From UBA9715 sp003452695 (GTDB lineage: Bacteria; Actinomycetota; Coriobacteriia; Coriobacteriales; Eggerthellaceae): DNA of 64,000 nt. Each line of letters starts with the position of its first letter. Positions within the stretch are counted from its first letter, which is position 1. The notes beneath the pieces are model-generated. The model did not search any database. It was not told the origin of the DNA and saw nothing but the letters and a program-made list of their open reading frames with translations. Positions 51,659 to 60,716 of this stretch are shown here, one piece after another. The position numbers were made by a program, and so were the translations under genes. Location of the stretch: contig CAMOTA010000003.1 of the NCBI GenBank assembly GCA_946625225.1, positions 1-64,000 of the forward strand, read 5' to 3'.

Positions 51659-52942
51659 TTAGGCAAGCGATTCGAAGTAGCGCTTGCCGGCGGCGCGGCT
51701 GGCTTGGTCGCGGGCCGCATCTACGCGGTCGTAGTTCTCCATGAGCAGAGCGACTGTATCGGGGCAGATAGCGCCCGCCTTGGCGTCGTCGTTCAGCACG
51801 CGGGCAGCCTGCTCGCGGTCCATTCCGTCGCGATACGGGCGCACCTCGGTAATGGCGGAGAACACGTCGGCCACCGCCATGATGCGATCGCCCTGGTCCA
51901 GGTCGTCAGGCCCGTAGCGGAACGGGTAGCCGTGGCCGTTCAGCTTTTCGTGATGATTGCAGGCCCAGTGGCGAATGTCCTCGAAGCCGTCGATGTTCAG
52001 CAGCACGAGCGAAGTGTAGTACGGGTGTTCCTTCACGATGTTGAACTCGGCCTCGGTCAGCTTGCCGGGCTTTTCCAGAATTTCGCGAGGCACGGCCAGC
52101 TTGCCCACGTCGTGCAAGTTGCCGGCAATGGCCACCTGCATGGCGCATTCCTCGTCCAAGCCGCACAACAGGGCCAACTGATGGGCCGAAGCTGCAACGC
52201 CGGCGGAATGCATGGCCGTGAAGGGGCTGCGCGAGTCGATAATGCGCGACATGAACCCGGTAAGCCGCAATGCGTCCTGAAGCGACACCGGCGCGATATC
52301 GCCCGTGAAGTATGTCAGAAAGCCCGGATTGTGCGCCAGATCCATCCAGACGTATTCGGCAGCGGAGACTTCCAGGAACGCATCGACCACCTCGGGGCAG
52401 AACTCGGTGCCGCGACATGCTTCGACTGCCTTGCGGATGTCCTTGGCGCGGTTCAGCACGCGCAGGCTGTCGGGGCCTTCGTCGGGACGCGAGCTGCCCA
52501 CCATAAGCGAGACCACATCGGACAGATGCACGATGGACGCTATGCGCCCCAGCCGCTCGCAGGTCTGGCCTTCTGCAATACCGCAGGCCACAGTGTCGGT
52601 CCACGAGCATTCGCTATAGGCGATAACGCTGGATATGTCCGCGAACCCGGGCAGGTCGCGCAACATGCGCGAACCTTCGCGTGCCACTTCGTGAATGTTG
52701 CTTTCGATTTCGGCAACCGTCTGCGGGGCCTCGGTCATAATAGAGCCGATGTCGTGCAACAGCGCAGAATACAGCGCAAGCACAACCTGGTCTTCGGGCA
52801 GGCCCATCTGCCGCGCAACGAACAGCGACAAATAGGCCGCCTGCTCGTGATGGCGTTCCACTTCCGGGCTGACCAGGTTCATGGCACGTGCCAGACCCAG
52901 CATGAGAGAGCGCATGTTCGTGAAGTTCTTCGCATCGGCCAT
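51659..52942 (-). CDS. HD-GYP domain protein with a second N-terminal HD-like domain
   Basis: 427 residues from ATG 52942, with AGGGGGA upstream; earlier in-frame starts would overlap the pheT end. The N-terminal half is HD-like (HHEQAAYLSLFVARQMGL; ALLHDIGSIM). The C-terminal half is HD-GYP (about 250-420): NLHDVGKLAVPREILEKPG, HPYYTSLVL, NHHEKLNGHGYPFRYG and RIMAVADVFSAI. HD-GYP enzymes hydrolyse c-di-GMP or related dinucleotides. With the EAL protein it indicates active dinucleotide turnover. No sensor or membrane segment is visible. Confidence 0.9.
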   Translation of the reverse strand: MADAKNFTNMRSLMLGLARAMNLVSPEVERHHEQAAYLSLFVARQMGLPEDQVVLALYSALLHDIGSIMTEAPQTVAEIESNIHEVAREGSRMLRDLPGFADISSVIAYSECSWTDTVACGIAEGQTCERLGRIASIVHLSDVVSLMVGSSRPDEGPDSLRVLNRAKDIRKAVEACRGTEFCPEVVDAFLEVSAAEYVWMDLAHNPGFLTYFTGDIAPVSLQDALRLTGFMSRIIDSRSPFTAMHSAGVAASAHQLALLCGLDEECAMQVAIAGNLHDVGKLAVPREILEKPGKLTEAEFNIVKEHPYYTSLVLLNIDGFEDIRHWACNHHEKLNGHGYPFRYGPDDLDQGDRIMAVADVFSAITEVRPYRDGMDREQAARVLNDDAKAGAICPDTVALLMENYDRVDAARDQASRAAGKRYFESLA

Positions 52943-53014
52943 GGCCGTCCCCCTATCTGCCACGTAGTCGAAGACGTGCCCCGCACATGCAGGGCACGTC
53001 CCCAATTGCAACGA

Positions 53015-55549
53015 TTAAGCGCGAACCTCTGCCTTGGTGGCGGCGCACACCTTCTTCACCAGCTTGGCCTGCGCGCGTTCCACCTCTTCGCCGGTAAGCG
53101 TGCGGTCGGCAGCGCGGTAGGTAAGCGCATAGGCCATCGACTTCTTGCCCGCGCCCAGGCGTTCGGCATCGCGATAGACGTCGAACAGGCGCACGTCGGC
53201 CAGCAGCTTGCCGCCGGCGCTCGTCATGCACTGAACCAGGCGCTCGTTGGTCACGTCTTCGTCCACGACGAAGGCCACGTCCACGTCGACCGGCGGGAAT
53301 TCGGGAACATCCACGTAGTCGCGCGCAATGCGGGCCGTCTTGCCGAGGGCGTCCATGTCCAGTTCGAAAGCCACCACCGGCGCCGTGGCCTCGAAGGCAT
53401 CGACCGCCAGGGGGTGAAGCTCGCCCACCCAGCCGAGCTTCGTGCCGCCGCTGTACACGTCGGCCGCACGGCCGGGCTGCAGGAACGGCGCCTCGTCGGC
53501 GGGGATGGCCTTGAAGCGCAGCTTCGGTATGGCCAGCTCGCGCGCCAGGCTTTCAACCGCGCCCTTGCCGTCGAAGAAATCGAAGGCAGCCGGCGCATTG
53601 TTCCATGAAGCATCGTCCATGGCGCCCGCCAGCACGGCCGCCACGCGTTCGCGCTCCTTGGGGCTTTTGCGCCCCTCGTGGGCGAAGAACACCACGCCCG
53701 ACTCGTATAGCTGCACGTTCTTCACGCCGTGCGCCTGATTGTAGGCAACCGAGCGCAGAAGGCCGGGCACGATGCTCACGCGCATCAGGGACTGTTCGGC
53801 GTTCATCGGGTTTATAAGCTCCACCGGGTCGCCCGCGATGTTGGCGGCCGGGGCGAACTCGCCCAAGCGCGGCGATGCATCGGCAGCGGCATGCGCACCG
53901 GCGGGAAGGGTTTCCACCAGGCGAAGTTTCACCAGGTCGTCCGGGTCGGTGAACGAATACGTGGTGGTCTCGTTCAGGCCGGCGGCCGTAAGCGTGCGGT
54001 TCACCTTGCGCGCCAGCAGCTGTGCTTCGGTCAGCGCGCCCACCCGGTCGGGGCTTGCCGGCAGCGTGGGCGGCACCAGGTCCATGCCCCACAGGCGCAG
54101 CACTTCTTCGTACAGGTCTATCTCGCGCTCCAGGTCGGGGCGGCAGGTGGGTGCAAGCACCTGCAGCACCTCGGCGCCTTCGGGCGCATCGTCCACATCG
54201 CAGTCCAGGCGCTCCAGGATGTCCACGATATCGGCCTGCGGCACGTCCACGCCCATCATCTGGCAGAACCGCGGAATGCGGAACTGCAGCTGCACGGGCG
54301 CGGTCGGCGCCGGGTACACGTCCACGATGCCCGGGCACACCGAGCCGCCGGACACCTCCGCCAGCAGCGCAGCGGCAGCCGCCGAATAGTCGGCGATGGG
54401 ATTGTCGTCCACGCCGCGCTCGTAGCGCATGGACGATTCGCTGATAAGCCCCAGGTTACGGCTGGTGCGGCTGGTGCGGCCATGCTCGAACGTGGCTGCC
54501 TCCAGCAGGACCGTGGTGGATTCCTCGGTAATCTCGGAATCCAGGCCGCCCATAACGCCGGCCAGCGCCACCGCCCGGTCGGGCGTGGAGATTACGGTCA
54601 TGTCGTCGGTCAGCGTGCGCTGTTCGCCATCGAGCGTCGTGAACTGCTCGCCGTCCGCGGCCGCACGCACGATGATATGCGCCTTGCCGTCGCTTCCGAC
54701 CAGCTTGTCGTAGTCGAAGGCATGCAGCGGCTGGCCGTACAGGAACAGGATGTAGTTGGTCACGTCCACGACGTTGTTGATGGAACGAGCTCCCGCCGCC
54801 GTTACGCGCTCGGCCAGCCAAGCGGGGCTCGGGCCGATCTTCACGTTCTTTATAACGCGCGCCGTGTAGCGGGCGCAGCGTGCGGGATCTTCGATTTCAA
54901 CCGTGGCCAGGTCCGCCACATTGGGCAGGCTGGCGTCTTCTTCCAGCTCGTACAGGGGAAACGCCACGTCGGAGCGATACATGGCACCCACTTCGCGCGC
55001 CATGCCCACCATGCTCAGGCAGTCGGGGCGGTTCGGCGTTATCTCTAAATCCAGCACCGTGTCGGACATCTGCATGTAGTCCGCAAACGGCACGCCCACG
55101 GGCGCGTCGGGCGGCAGGACGATGATGCCATCGTGGTCGTTGCCCAGCCCCAGCTCGCGTTCGGAGCAGTTCATGCCCATGCTGGTCACGCCGCGCAACT
55201 TGGATTTCTTGATGGTGAAATCGCCCGGCAGCGTGGCGCCGATGAGCGCCGTTACGATATGGTCCCCGGCATTGAAGTTCTGCGCACCGCACACGATTTG
55301 CAGCGGCTCGGGGTTGCCGTCGGCATCCACGTTGTTGGCGCCGACGTCCACCTTGCACACCCACATATGGTCCGAATCGGGATGCGGCTCCTTTTCCAGC
55401 ACCTGCGCGGTAACTATCTTGCCGAAAGAGTCGCCCGTGCGCTCGACCCCCTCCACGCCCGTGCCGGTCAGGTCCAGCCGATCGCAAAACGCCTTCAGGT
55501 CGCCCGGCACGTCCACATACTCGTTCAACCACTTCAAACTAACTTTCAT
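53015..55549 (-). CDS. pheT: Phenylalanine-tRNA ligase beta subunit
   Basis: 844 residues from ATG 55549 (GAGGAAA upstream), the normal bacterial size. The order is a tRNA-binding EMAP-II-like domain (about 40-150), the B3/4 editing domain (about 210-390, with GVDDNPIADYSAAAAAL), B5 (about 400-470), a synthetase-like core, and a C-terminal FDX-ACB anticodon-binding domain (about 750-844; EFPPVDVDVAFVVDEDV). With PheS it forms the alpha2-beta2 enzyme that charges tRNA-Phe. It lies downstream of pheS, with a long hairpin element in the gap of about 290 bases. Confidence 0.97.
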   Translation of the reverse strand: MKVSLKWLNEYVDVPGDLKAFCDRLDLTGTGVEGVERTGDSFGKIVTAQVLEKEPHPDSDHMWVCKVDVGANNVDADGNPEPLQIVCGAQNFNAGDHIVTALIGATLPGDFTIKKSKLRGVTSMGMNCSERELGLGNDHDGIIVLPPDAPVGVPFADYMQMSDTVLDLEITPNRPDCLSMVGMAREVGAMYRSDVAFPLYELEEDASLPNVADLATVEIEDPARCARYTARVIKNVKIGPSPAWLAERVTAAGARSINNVVDVTNYILFLYGQPLHAFDYDKLVGSDGKAHIIVRAAADGEQFTTLDGEQRTLTDDMTVISTPDRAVALAGVMGGLDSEITEESTTVLLEAATFEHGRTSRTSRNLGLISESSMRYERGVDDNPIADYSAAAAALLAEVSGGSVCPGIVDVYPAPTAPVQLQFRIPRFCQMMGVDVPQADIVDILERLDCDVDDAPEGAEVLQVLAPTCRPDLEREIDLYEEVLRLWGMDLVPPTLPASPDRVGALTEAQLLARKVNRTLTAAGLNETTTYSFTDPDDLVKLRLVETLPAGAHAAADASPRLGEFAPAANIAGDPVELINPMNAEQSLMRVSIVPGLLRSVAYNQAHGVKNVQLYESGVVFFAHEGRKSPKERERVAAVLAGAMDDASWNNAPAAFDFFDGKGAVESLARELAIPKLRFKAIPADEAPFLQPGRAADVYSGGTKLGWVGELHPLAVDAFEATAPVVAFELDMDALGKTARIARDYVDVPEFPPVDVDVAFVVDEDVTNERLVQCMTSAGGKLLADVRLFDVYRDAERLGAGKKSMAYALTYRAADRTLTGEEVERAQAKLVKKVCAATKAEVRA

Positions 55550-55644
55550 ATTTTCCTCTTTCCACACACGTGCCTGCCTGAAGCACCTGCAGCCACGTCA
55601 GCGTCTCCTTCAGCGCCCCTTTTTTTGCGGTTACGATAACGGAG

Positions 55645-55831
55645 CTTTGGGTTCAGGGGTCTGCCGCTTCCCATGGCCGGTCGGAGCCGGGGGCGGGAAG
55701 AGGGGTGAGGGCGATTCTGCAGGCACAAATCCTGAAAAATCCTAAAGCAAAGCCGAAGCCAAGCCCGAATCCCCTCTTCCCGCCCCCGGCTCCGACCGGC
55801 CATGGGAAGCGGCAGACCCCTGAACCCAAAG
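55645..55831. repeat. Long-arm hairpin element, copy 3, inside the pheS-pheT gap
   Basis: Arms of about 60 bp are perfectly complementary (ending CTTTGGGTTCAGGGGTCTGC on the outside) around the conserved core (GAGGGGTGAGGGCGATTCTG ... AAGCCCGAATCCCCTC). The arms differ from those of copies 1 and 2. It begins 10 bases after the pheS stop and ends about 95 bases before pheT. It may attenuate pheT or protect the mRNA 3' end. Confidence 0.85.
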
Positions 55832-55840
55832 CGGCCGAAC

Positions 55841-56902
55841 CTAGAACTGCCGCAAGAACCTCATGTCGCCCTGCAGGAGCAAGCGCAAGTCCGGCACGTT
55901 GTACTTCAGGCAGGCCACGCGTTCCACCCCCACCCCGAAGGCGAAGCCCGAATACACTTCGGGATCGATGCCGCTCATCTGAAGCACGTTGGGATCGACC
56001 ATGCCGCAGCCCAGGATTTCCAGCCAGCCAGTGCCCTTGCACATGCGGCAACCTTCGCCGTGGCACACGCCGCAGCTTACGTCCACCTCGGCCGATGGCT
56101 CGGTGAAGGGGAAGTAGTGGGCGCGGAAGCGGGTCTTGCGCTCGGGGCCGAACACGGCCTTGCAGAAATAGTCGAGCGTGCCCTTCAGGTCGCCGAAGGT
56201 TATGCCCTTGTCCACGACCAGCCCTTCTATCTGGGTGAACTGCGGCAAATGGCTGGGATCGGCAATGTCGCGCCGATACACCTTGCCGGGCGCCACCACA
56301 TAGATGGGCAGCTCCTGGTCTTCCATGCAATGCACCTGCACGCCGCTGGTCTGCGTGCGCAGCAGCACGTCGGATTCGCCGCGCACGGCCGCTTCGTCGC
56401 CCGAACGGTCCACCACGTAGAAGGTGTCCTGCATGGAACGGCTCGGGTGGTCGGCCGGCGCGTTCAGGGCCGTGAAGTTGTAGTAGTCGGTTTCCACCTC
56501 CGGACCGGTGGCCACGGTATAGCCCAAGCCGAGGAAGACGTCGCACACCTCTTCGCACACGCGGTTTATAAGATGACGCGTGCCCAGCTGCTGCACGCGG
56601 CCCGGCAGCGTAACATCAACGGCCGCGGCATCGATGCTAGCGGCAAGCTCTGCGGCGGCAAGCTCCTGCTTGCGCGCATCCAGCGCCTCTTCCACGACCT
56701 TGCGCGCCTCGTTCACGGCCTTGCCCACTTCGGCGCGCTCTTCCTTGGGCACTTTGCCCATATTGCGCAGGTACGCGGTAAGCGTGCCCGACTTGCCCAC
56801 AACGCGCACGCGCACTTCGTCGAGCGCGGCGGTGTCGATCGCCTGCCCGATAGCGCCAAGCGTTTCCTCGCGCAGGGCCTCGAGTTCTTCAACGATTGCC
56901 AT
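55841..56902 (-). CDS. pheS: Phenylalanine-tRNA ligase alpha subunit
   Basis: 353 residues from ATG 56902; AAAGG precedes it, whereas a start 7 codons earlier lacks one. It has an N-terminal coiled-coil arm (about 1-85) and a class II catalytic core: motif 1 near GRVQQLGTRHLINRVCEEV, motif 2 around RTQTSGVQVHCME and VYRRDIADPSHLPQF, motif 3 GFAFGVGVERVACL. A four-cysteine insertion (CGVCHGEGCRMC) is typical of many bacterial PheS. First gene of pheST. Confidence 0.97.
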   Translation of the reverse strand: MAIVEELEALREETLGAIGQAIDTAALDEVRVRVVGKSGTLTAYLRNMGKVPKEERAEVGKAVNEARKVVEEALDARKQELAAAELAASIDAAAVDVTLPGRVQQLGTRHLINRVCEEVCDVFLGLGYTVATGPEVETDYYNFTALNAPADHPSRSMQDTFYVVDRSGDEAAVRGESDVLLRTQTSGVQVHCMEDQELPIYVVAPGKVYRRDIADPSHLPQFTQIEGLVVDKGITFGDLKGTLDYFCKAVFGPERKTRFRAHYFPFTEPSAEVDVSCGVCHGEGCRMCKGTGWLEILGCGMVDPNVLQMSGIDPEVYSGFAFGVGVERVACLKYNVPDLRLLLQGDMRFLRQF

Positions 56903-57097
56903 AGTCAGCCTTTCGACGTGCATTTTTCACACAAACGGTCAGTATAGCCTTTTGCCATCTGCACAAATGCCCGAAACGCAGGTAAAACTCGTTTTACATA
57001 TTTCACAACCCGTCGCGGACCCGGCAGTTGGCGGGCCATGGCCGACGGCGCGCTTTCCCGTTTCCTTTCCACGGGCGCCCTTGCGGCCGAATACAAC

Positions 57098-57130
57098 AGC
57101 ATCGCCGAAGAAACGACCTTCGGCGATGCT
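57098..57130 (-). terminator. Terminator hairpin after coaE
   Basis: AGCATCGCCGAAG and CTTCGGCGATGCT form a perfect 13-bp stem with a 7-nt loop about 37 bases after the coaE stop. Only a weak T-rich tail follows on the minus strand. Confidence 0.65.
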
Positions 57131-57166
57131 GAAATCCCCCGTACGGGAATGTGAGGCGCAACCCGG

Positions 57167-57766
57167 CTATTCCACGCCGATGTATTCGTTCCACCAGGAA
57201 ATTACCTTGTTGTACAGCTCTTCCTTGGTGCCGTCGTTGTTGAAGACCACGTCGGCCTGCTCGATGCGTTCGGCATCGGTAATCTGCTGGGCAATGCGGC
57301 GACGCACATCGGCTTCCTCCCAACCCGCTGCAACGGCGCGTTCGATGCGCATCTCGAGCGGCGCGAGCACGGCGATGATAACGTCTGCCATGTAAGCGAA
57401 CGAGTTGTGGCGGCTCTTGAAGATGGAGTACTCCACGACGACGGCCGGACAGCCCGAAGCTTCCAGCTCGTCCAGCCTGGTGGTGAAGGCATCCTCGATG
57501 CGCGGCAGCGTAATGCGGTTCAGCTTGCGCGTTTCTGCGGGGCTGACGAACGCCTTGCGGGCAAGCGCGGGGCGGTCGACTTCCCCCTGGTCGTCCAGCA
57601 CGTCGGGGCCGAACGTGGCCACCAGGTCGTCTTTCACCACCTGCCAGCGGTGAATCTCGTGGCCGATCTTGTCCAGATCGATGTACTCCAGTCCCTGATC
57701 GACGAGCGCCTTGCGCGCAGTCGATTTGCCAGCGCCCATTCCGCCGATGACAAAAATCTTGTCCAT
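57167..57766 (-). CDS. coaE: Dephospho-CoA kinase
   Basis: 199 residues from ATG 57766 (AGGGGAT upstream); the frame extends further but without a site. The P-loop is GGMGAGKSTARKAL (about 8-21), the substrate region IDLDKIGHEIHRW follows, and PAVVVEYSIFKS and a C-terminal DVVFNNDGTKEEL complete the CoaE family. The last step of CoA synthesis, ATP-dependent phosphorylation of dephospho-CoA. The usual LxxP/HP lid region is somewhat divergent but present (NRITLPRIED). Monocistronic. Confidence 0.93.
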   Translation of the reverse strand: MDKIFVIGGMGAGKSTARKALVDQGLEYIDLDKIGHEIHRWQVVKDDLVATFGPDVLDDQGEVDRPALARKAFVSPAETRKLNRITLPRIEDAFTTRLDELEASGCPAVVVEYSIFKSRHNSFAYMADVIIAVLAPLEMRIERAVAAGWEEADVRRRIAQQITDAERIEQADVVFNNDGTKEELYNKVISWWNEYIGVE

Positions 57767-57925
57767 GCCAATCCCCTGTTCCCGCACATGCAACGTGCCG
57801 TTTTCCGATAAGCCCATAATACACGCATTTCTTACGCAGCCGCACATCGTTTTGGATGCGAAGGGGAACGGCTCGTCGACTGGCTGCTTTTCACGGCAGG
57901 CCCCATTCATCCCCCGCACTTTGCG

Positions 57926-58020
57926 TGTGTGTCAGGGGGACGTTTCTCTTGACACACTGAGGTGCTATATCGTCCCTCGCCAGCATGTCGACGTGTCAAG
58001 AGAAACGTCCCCCTGACACA
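57926..58020. repeat. Facing pair of 27-nt hairpin repeats
   Basis: A forward copy (57930-57956) and a reverse copy (57993-58020) flank about 37 unique bases between divergent genes. The same facing-pair architecture is seen at 13575-13676 and, with a long insert, at 51422-51652. Confidence 0.8.
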
Positions 58021-58076
58021 CGGCAATGTGCTACATTGCCTACGGATACTGGAGAATTCTCGAAATGGGGTGAATC

Positions 58077-58940
58077 ATGGCTGAAGAACAGGCTCTTCCG
58101 TTCGAATCGTTTTCGTTCACGCTGCTCGAAGAGAAACGGCCGCGCATAGCATTGCGCATGAAGGCCGCAGACGGTGGCAAGCTGTACGAGCTGCGCGTGG
58201 AAAAGGGGCCGGCGTCGAACGCCACGGCCTTGTTTTCGCGAAAAGTCCCCACGGAAGTGGCGCAGCGGTTCAAAGACTCGTTGCAGGACGCCGGCGTGTT
58301 CGGCTGGGAGGAGTCGTACGACGACGATGCATCTCGGGGCATGCGGCGCTGGACGCTGAACCTGGTGTTCAAGGAAGGCGTGTTCTCGCTTGCATCGCGC
58401 GGCGGCAGCAACGTTCCGCTGGGCTTCGATCGCTTGCTGGACGAGCTGTACCGGCTGGACTTCCCGCGGCCGGGCAAGGGCACGCAGGGCGCGGGTGGAG
58501 CGGGCGCGGGCGCGCAGCGACTGGCGGGCGGCGACGCCGGGCTCGGCAACAGCCTGAACGCACTCGGGCTGGGAGGCATGGGAAGCATCAACGGCATGAC
58601 CGCCGGCGACCTGGGGGCATACTCGGCTACGGGCGGAGCATCGGGGCTGCTCGGCGCGCTCGGGCAGAAGGGGCGCGCGGGTGCAGGCGGATCGGGGCCC
58701 GGCGGCATGCCCGGTGGCTTCGATTTCTCGCAGCTTGCAGACGCGCTGAATTCCGGCGCGCTGGAAGGCAACCTGGAATCGATGATGCAGGACCTGCAGC
58801 GCAATCCCCAAGCGTTGCAGCAGCGCATGCGCGAAGAGTTCCGCCAACTTCCCCCCGACGAGCAGGAGCGCATGCTGGACGCCCTGGCGGCCACCGGCAT
58901 GGCCTCGCGCGCCTGGTGGGAGCGCTTCCTGAAAGAATAG
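58077..58940 (+). CDS. Hypothetical protein with Gly-rich linker
   Basis: 287 residues. The start ATG 58077 is conservative; no strong Shine-Dalgarno is seen (GGGGTGAATC upstream). The N-terminal ~135 residues form a plausible mixed alpha/beta domain (FSFTLLEEKRPRIALRMK; MRRWTLNLVFKEGVFSLAS). A Gly/Ala-rich linker of about 90 residues follows. The C-terminal ~60 residues are helical and acidic (LESMMQDLQRNPQALQQRM; PPDEQERMLDALAATGM). I do not recognise the family. No signal peptide. The C-terminal helix resembles short chaperone-adaptor-type tails (STI1-like spacing), but this is only an impression. Confidence 0.7.
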   Translation: MAEEQALPFESFSFTLLEEKRPRIALRMKAADGGKLYELRVEKGPASNATALFSRKVPTEVAQRFKDSLQDAGVFGWEESYDDDASRGMRRWTLNLVFKEGVFSLASRGGSNVPLGFDRLLDELYRLDFPRPGKGTQGAGGAGAGAQRLAGGDAGLGNSLNALGLGGMGSINGMTAGDLGAYSATGGASGLLGALGQKGRAGAGGSGPGGMPGGFDFSQLADALNSGALEGNLESMMQDLQRNPQALQQRMREEFRQLPPDEQERMLDALAATGMASRAWWERFLKE

Positions 58941-59113
58941 AGAGGGCTGCATCGAAAGCAGGGTTGCAGACGCCTGTGCCGAGCTTTTCACGCACCGCGT
59001 TCGGGGCATCCGGAGCATGCGATGCATGCATGGCCAGCTGGCCCGCCCAACTGGCCTGTCAAGTAGGCAAAACCCGCATATCGGCCCTGCTGTACTTTCG
59101 ACGCGGCCCCAAG

Positions 59114-60517
59114 CTACATGACCGAGAAGGCATAGCGCAGCTTGGGATGGCGCAAGACGAGATGGGCCGCAGGCTTGCGCAGCAGCGATATCACGGCGCA
59201 GTCGGCCGGATAGAACATGACGCGCAGGTTCTCGTATGCGCCCGGCCGCACCTCGCGGCCATCGCCCTGGGCGCGAAGCCGCTCGGCTTGCTCGAAGCGC
59301 TCAAAATCGCCGGGCACGTCTTCCAGGTATATCTCGAGAAGCGACGAGGCCTTTTCCAAGATGAATTCCATCTTGCGCTGGTAGTATGCCAGGTCGTCCG
59401 GCAGAAGCGACAAATAGTAGCGGCCTTCGGACTGATGGCCCATCACGGCCTCGCAAGAAAGGGCGCAGGTATCGCAGATGTAATTGGCATGGCAGAACAG
59501 GCGGTTCACCATGCCGCGCAGATAATAGGGTGTAACGCGGCCGCTTAGATAGACCGGAATCCAGCGCCGCAGGGCCTGGACCGTCTCTTCGAGCGGGCGG
59601 TCGATGCTATGCACGATGTTCACGTGCCCGCCGCGTCGGATAACCTGGCCGACTCCGCGCATGAAACGCCTGTAGAACCCCTGTTCAAGCTCCATTTCCA
59701 GCAGGGGCATATCGCTGGACATGAACACGTCCTTCGACCGCGCATACGCCGCTATGTCCAGGAATTCCAATTCCACCCGCTGCATTTCCTCGGCTCCGTA
59801 ATGGAAGCCGGCGCGCGGGCTAAGGTCGACGAGCGGCATGTCCAGGGGGCAAGCCAGCTCTTCGACGATGGCCGCAAAATCGCACGTGTTCAGCCAATCC
59901 AGCAGCGATTCGACCATATCGATATCGGTTTCGACGATATCGCTTCCCATCAGCCAAAATGCAATATCGTCGGCAAGGGACGCCTGCAGGTCCAAGCCCG
60001 ACCCCGCATCGAAGGCCGCTTCATCCAACTCGCCGATGAACGTGGGCAGGATCGCCACCTTGTCGTTGAGTATGGACCAATACGAAGCCACCCGCGCACA
60101 GAGGATGGCAATGCTGTCGCGGTCGGCGGGAACGCGCTGGCCGCTCCGAATGCGCGACAGGTACGATGGGTCCACCTTGGCCAATCGCGCCATGTACACG
60201 TTGCTGATGCCCAGCTTGTTCATAAGCAAGTTCAGCCGGTCGCCGAAGCTCATTCCGACGAGCTGGGGGCCCTTCTGCGCCGTTTCCAACGCAGTTTCAA
60301 CATCGTCGATTGAAAGCAGGGGAACTTCGGGCAAGCCTTGCGAAAGCGACACTATGCCACGCGCCAACTGGCGCACCGTTTCGGTGCTCTTCGGAATGCG
60401 GCTTCCATTGCGATAGCGGCTGAGAGCAGACGCAGAAATGCCACACTGCTCCGCCAACGCTGCATTCGTGCAGTTCAGGGACGTGCAATATGAATTAAGG
60501 ACATCCGCGAACGACAT
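59114..60517 (-). CDS. Large regulator with two N-terminal helix-turn-helix domains
   Basis: 467 residues. There are two XRE-like helix-turn-helix segments: residues 1-55 (NAALAEQCGISASALSRYRNGSRIP) and about 88-145 (MNKLGISNVYMARLAKVDPSYLSRIRSGQRVP). The remaining ~320 residues are a sensor region of unknown fold with conserved-looking His/Cys clusters (CHANYICDTCALSCEAV). It could bind a metal or ligand. No membrane helix. It stands alone between the hypothetical gene and uvrB, so targets cannot be guessed. Confidence 0.82.
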   Translation of the reverse strand: MSFADVLNSYCTSLNCTNAALAEQCGISASALSRYRNGSRIPKSTETVRQLARGIVSLSQGLPEVPLLSIDDVETALETAQKGPQLVGMSFGDRLNLLMNKLGISNVYMARLAKVDPSYLSRIRSGQRVPADRDSIAILCARVASYWSILNDKVAILPTFIGELDEAAFDAGSGLDLQASLADDIAFWLMGSDIVETDIDMVESLLDWLNTCDFAAIVEELACPLDMPLVDLSPRAGFHYGAEEMQRVELEFLDIAAYARSKDVFMSSDMPLLEMELEQGFYRRFMRGVGQVIRRGGHVNIVHSIDRPLEETVQALRRWIPVYLSGRVTPYYLRGMVNRLFCHANYICDTCALSCEAVMGHQSEGRYYLSLLPDDLAYYQRKMEFILEKASSLLEIYLEDVPGDFERFEQAERLRAQGDGREVRPGAYENLRVMFYPADCAVISLLRKPAAHLVLRHPKLRYAFSVM

Positions 60518-60716
60518 AGCGCACCCACAATCTTCGAATATGGCGATTATAACGGGGCATCAGGCGCATTCGCGAAACCGTAAGCAGGAATACATATTCG
60601 AGCGTGGAGCGCCCGAGCCCAGCGAGCGCCCAAACGCAAACCGCGCATTCGGGGAGGGCACACTTACGGGCCTCGCGCAACGGCAAAGAGCCGCCGTGCG
60701 TTGGCACGCGACCCGC

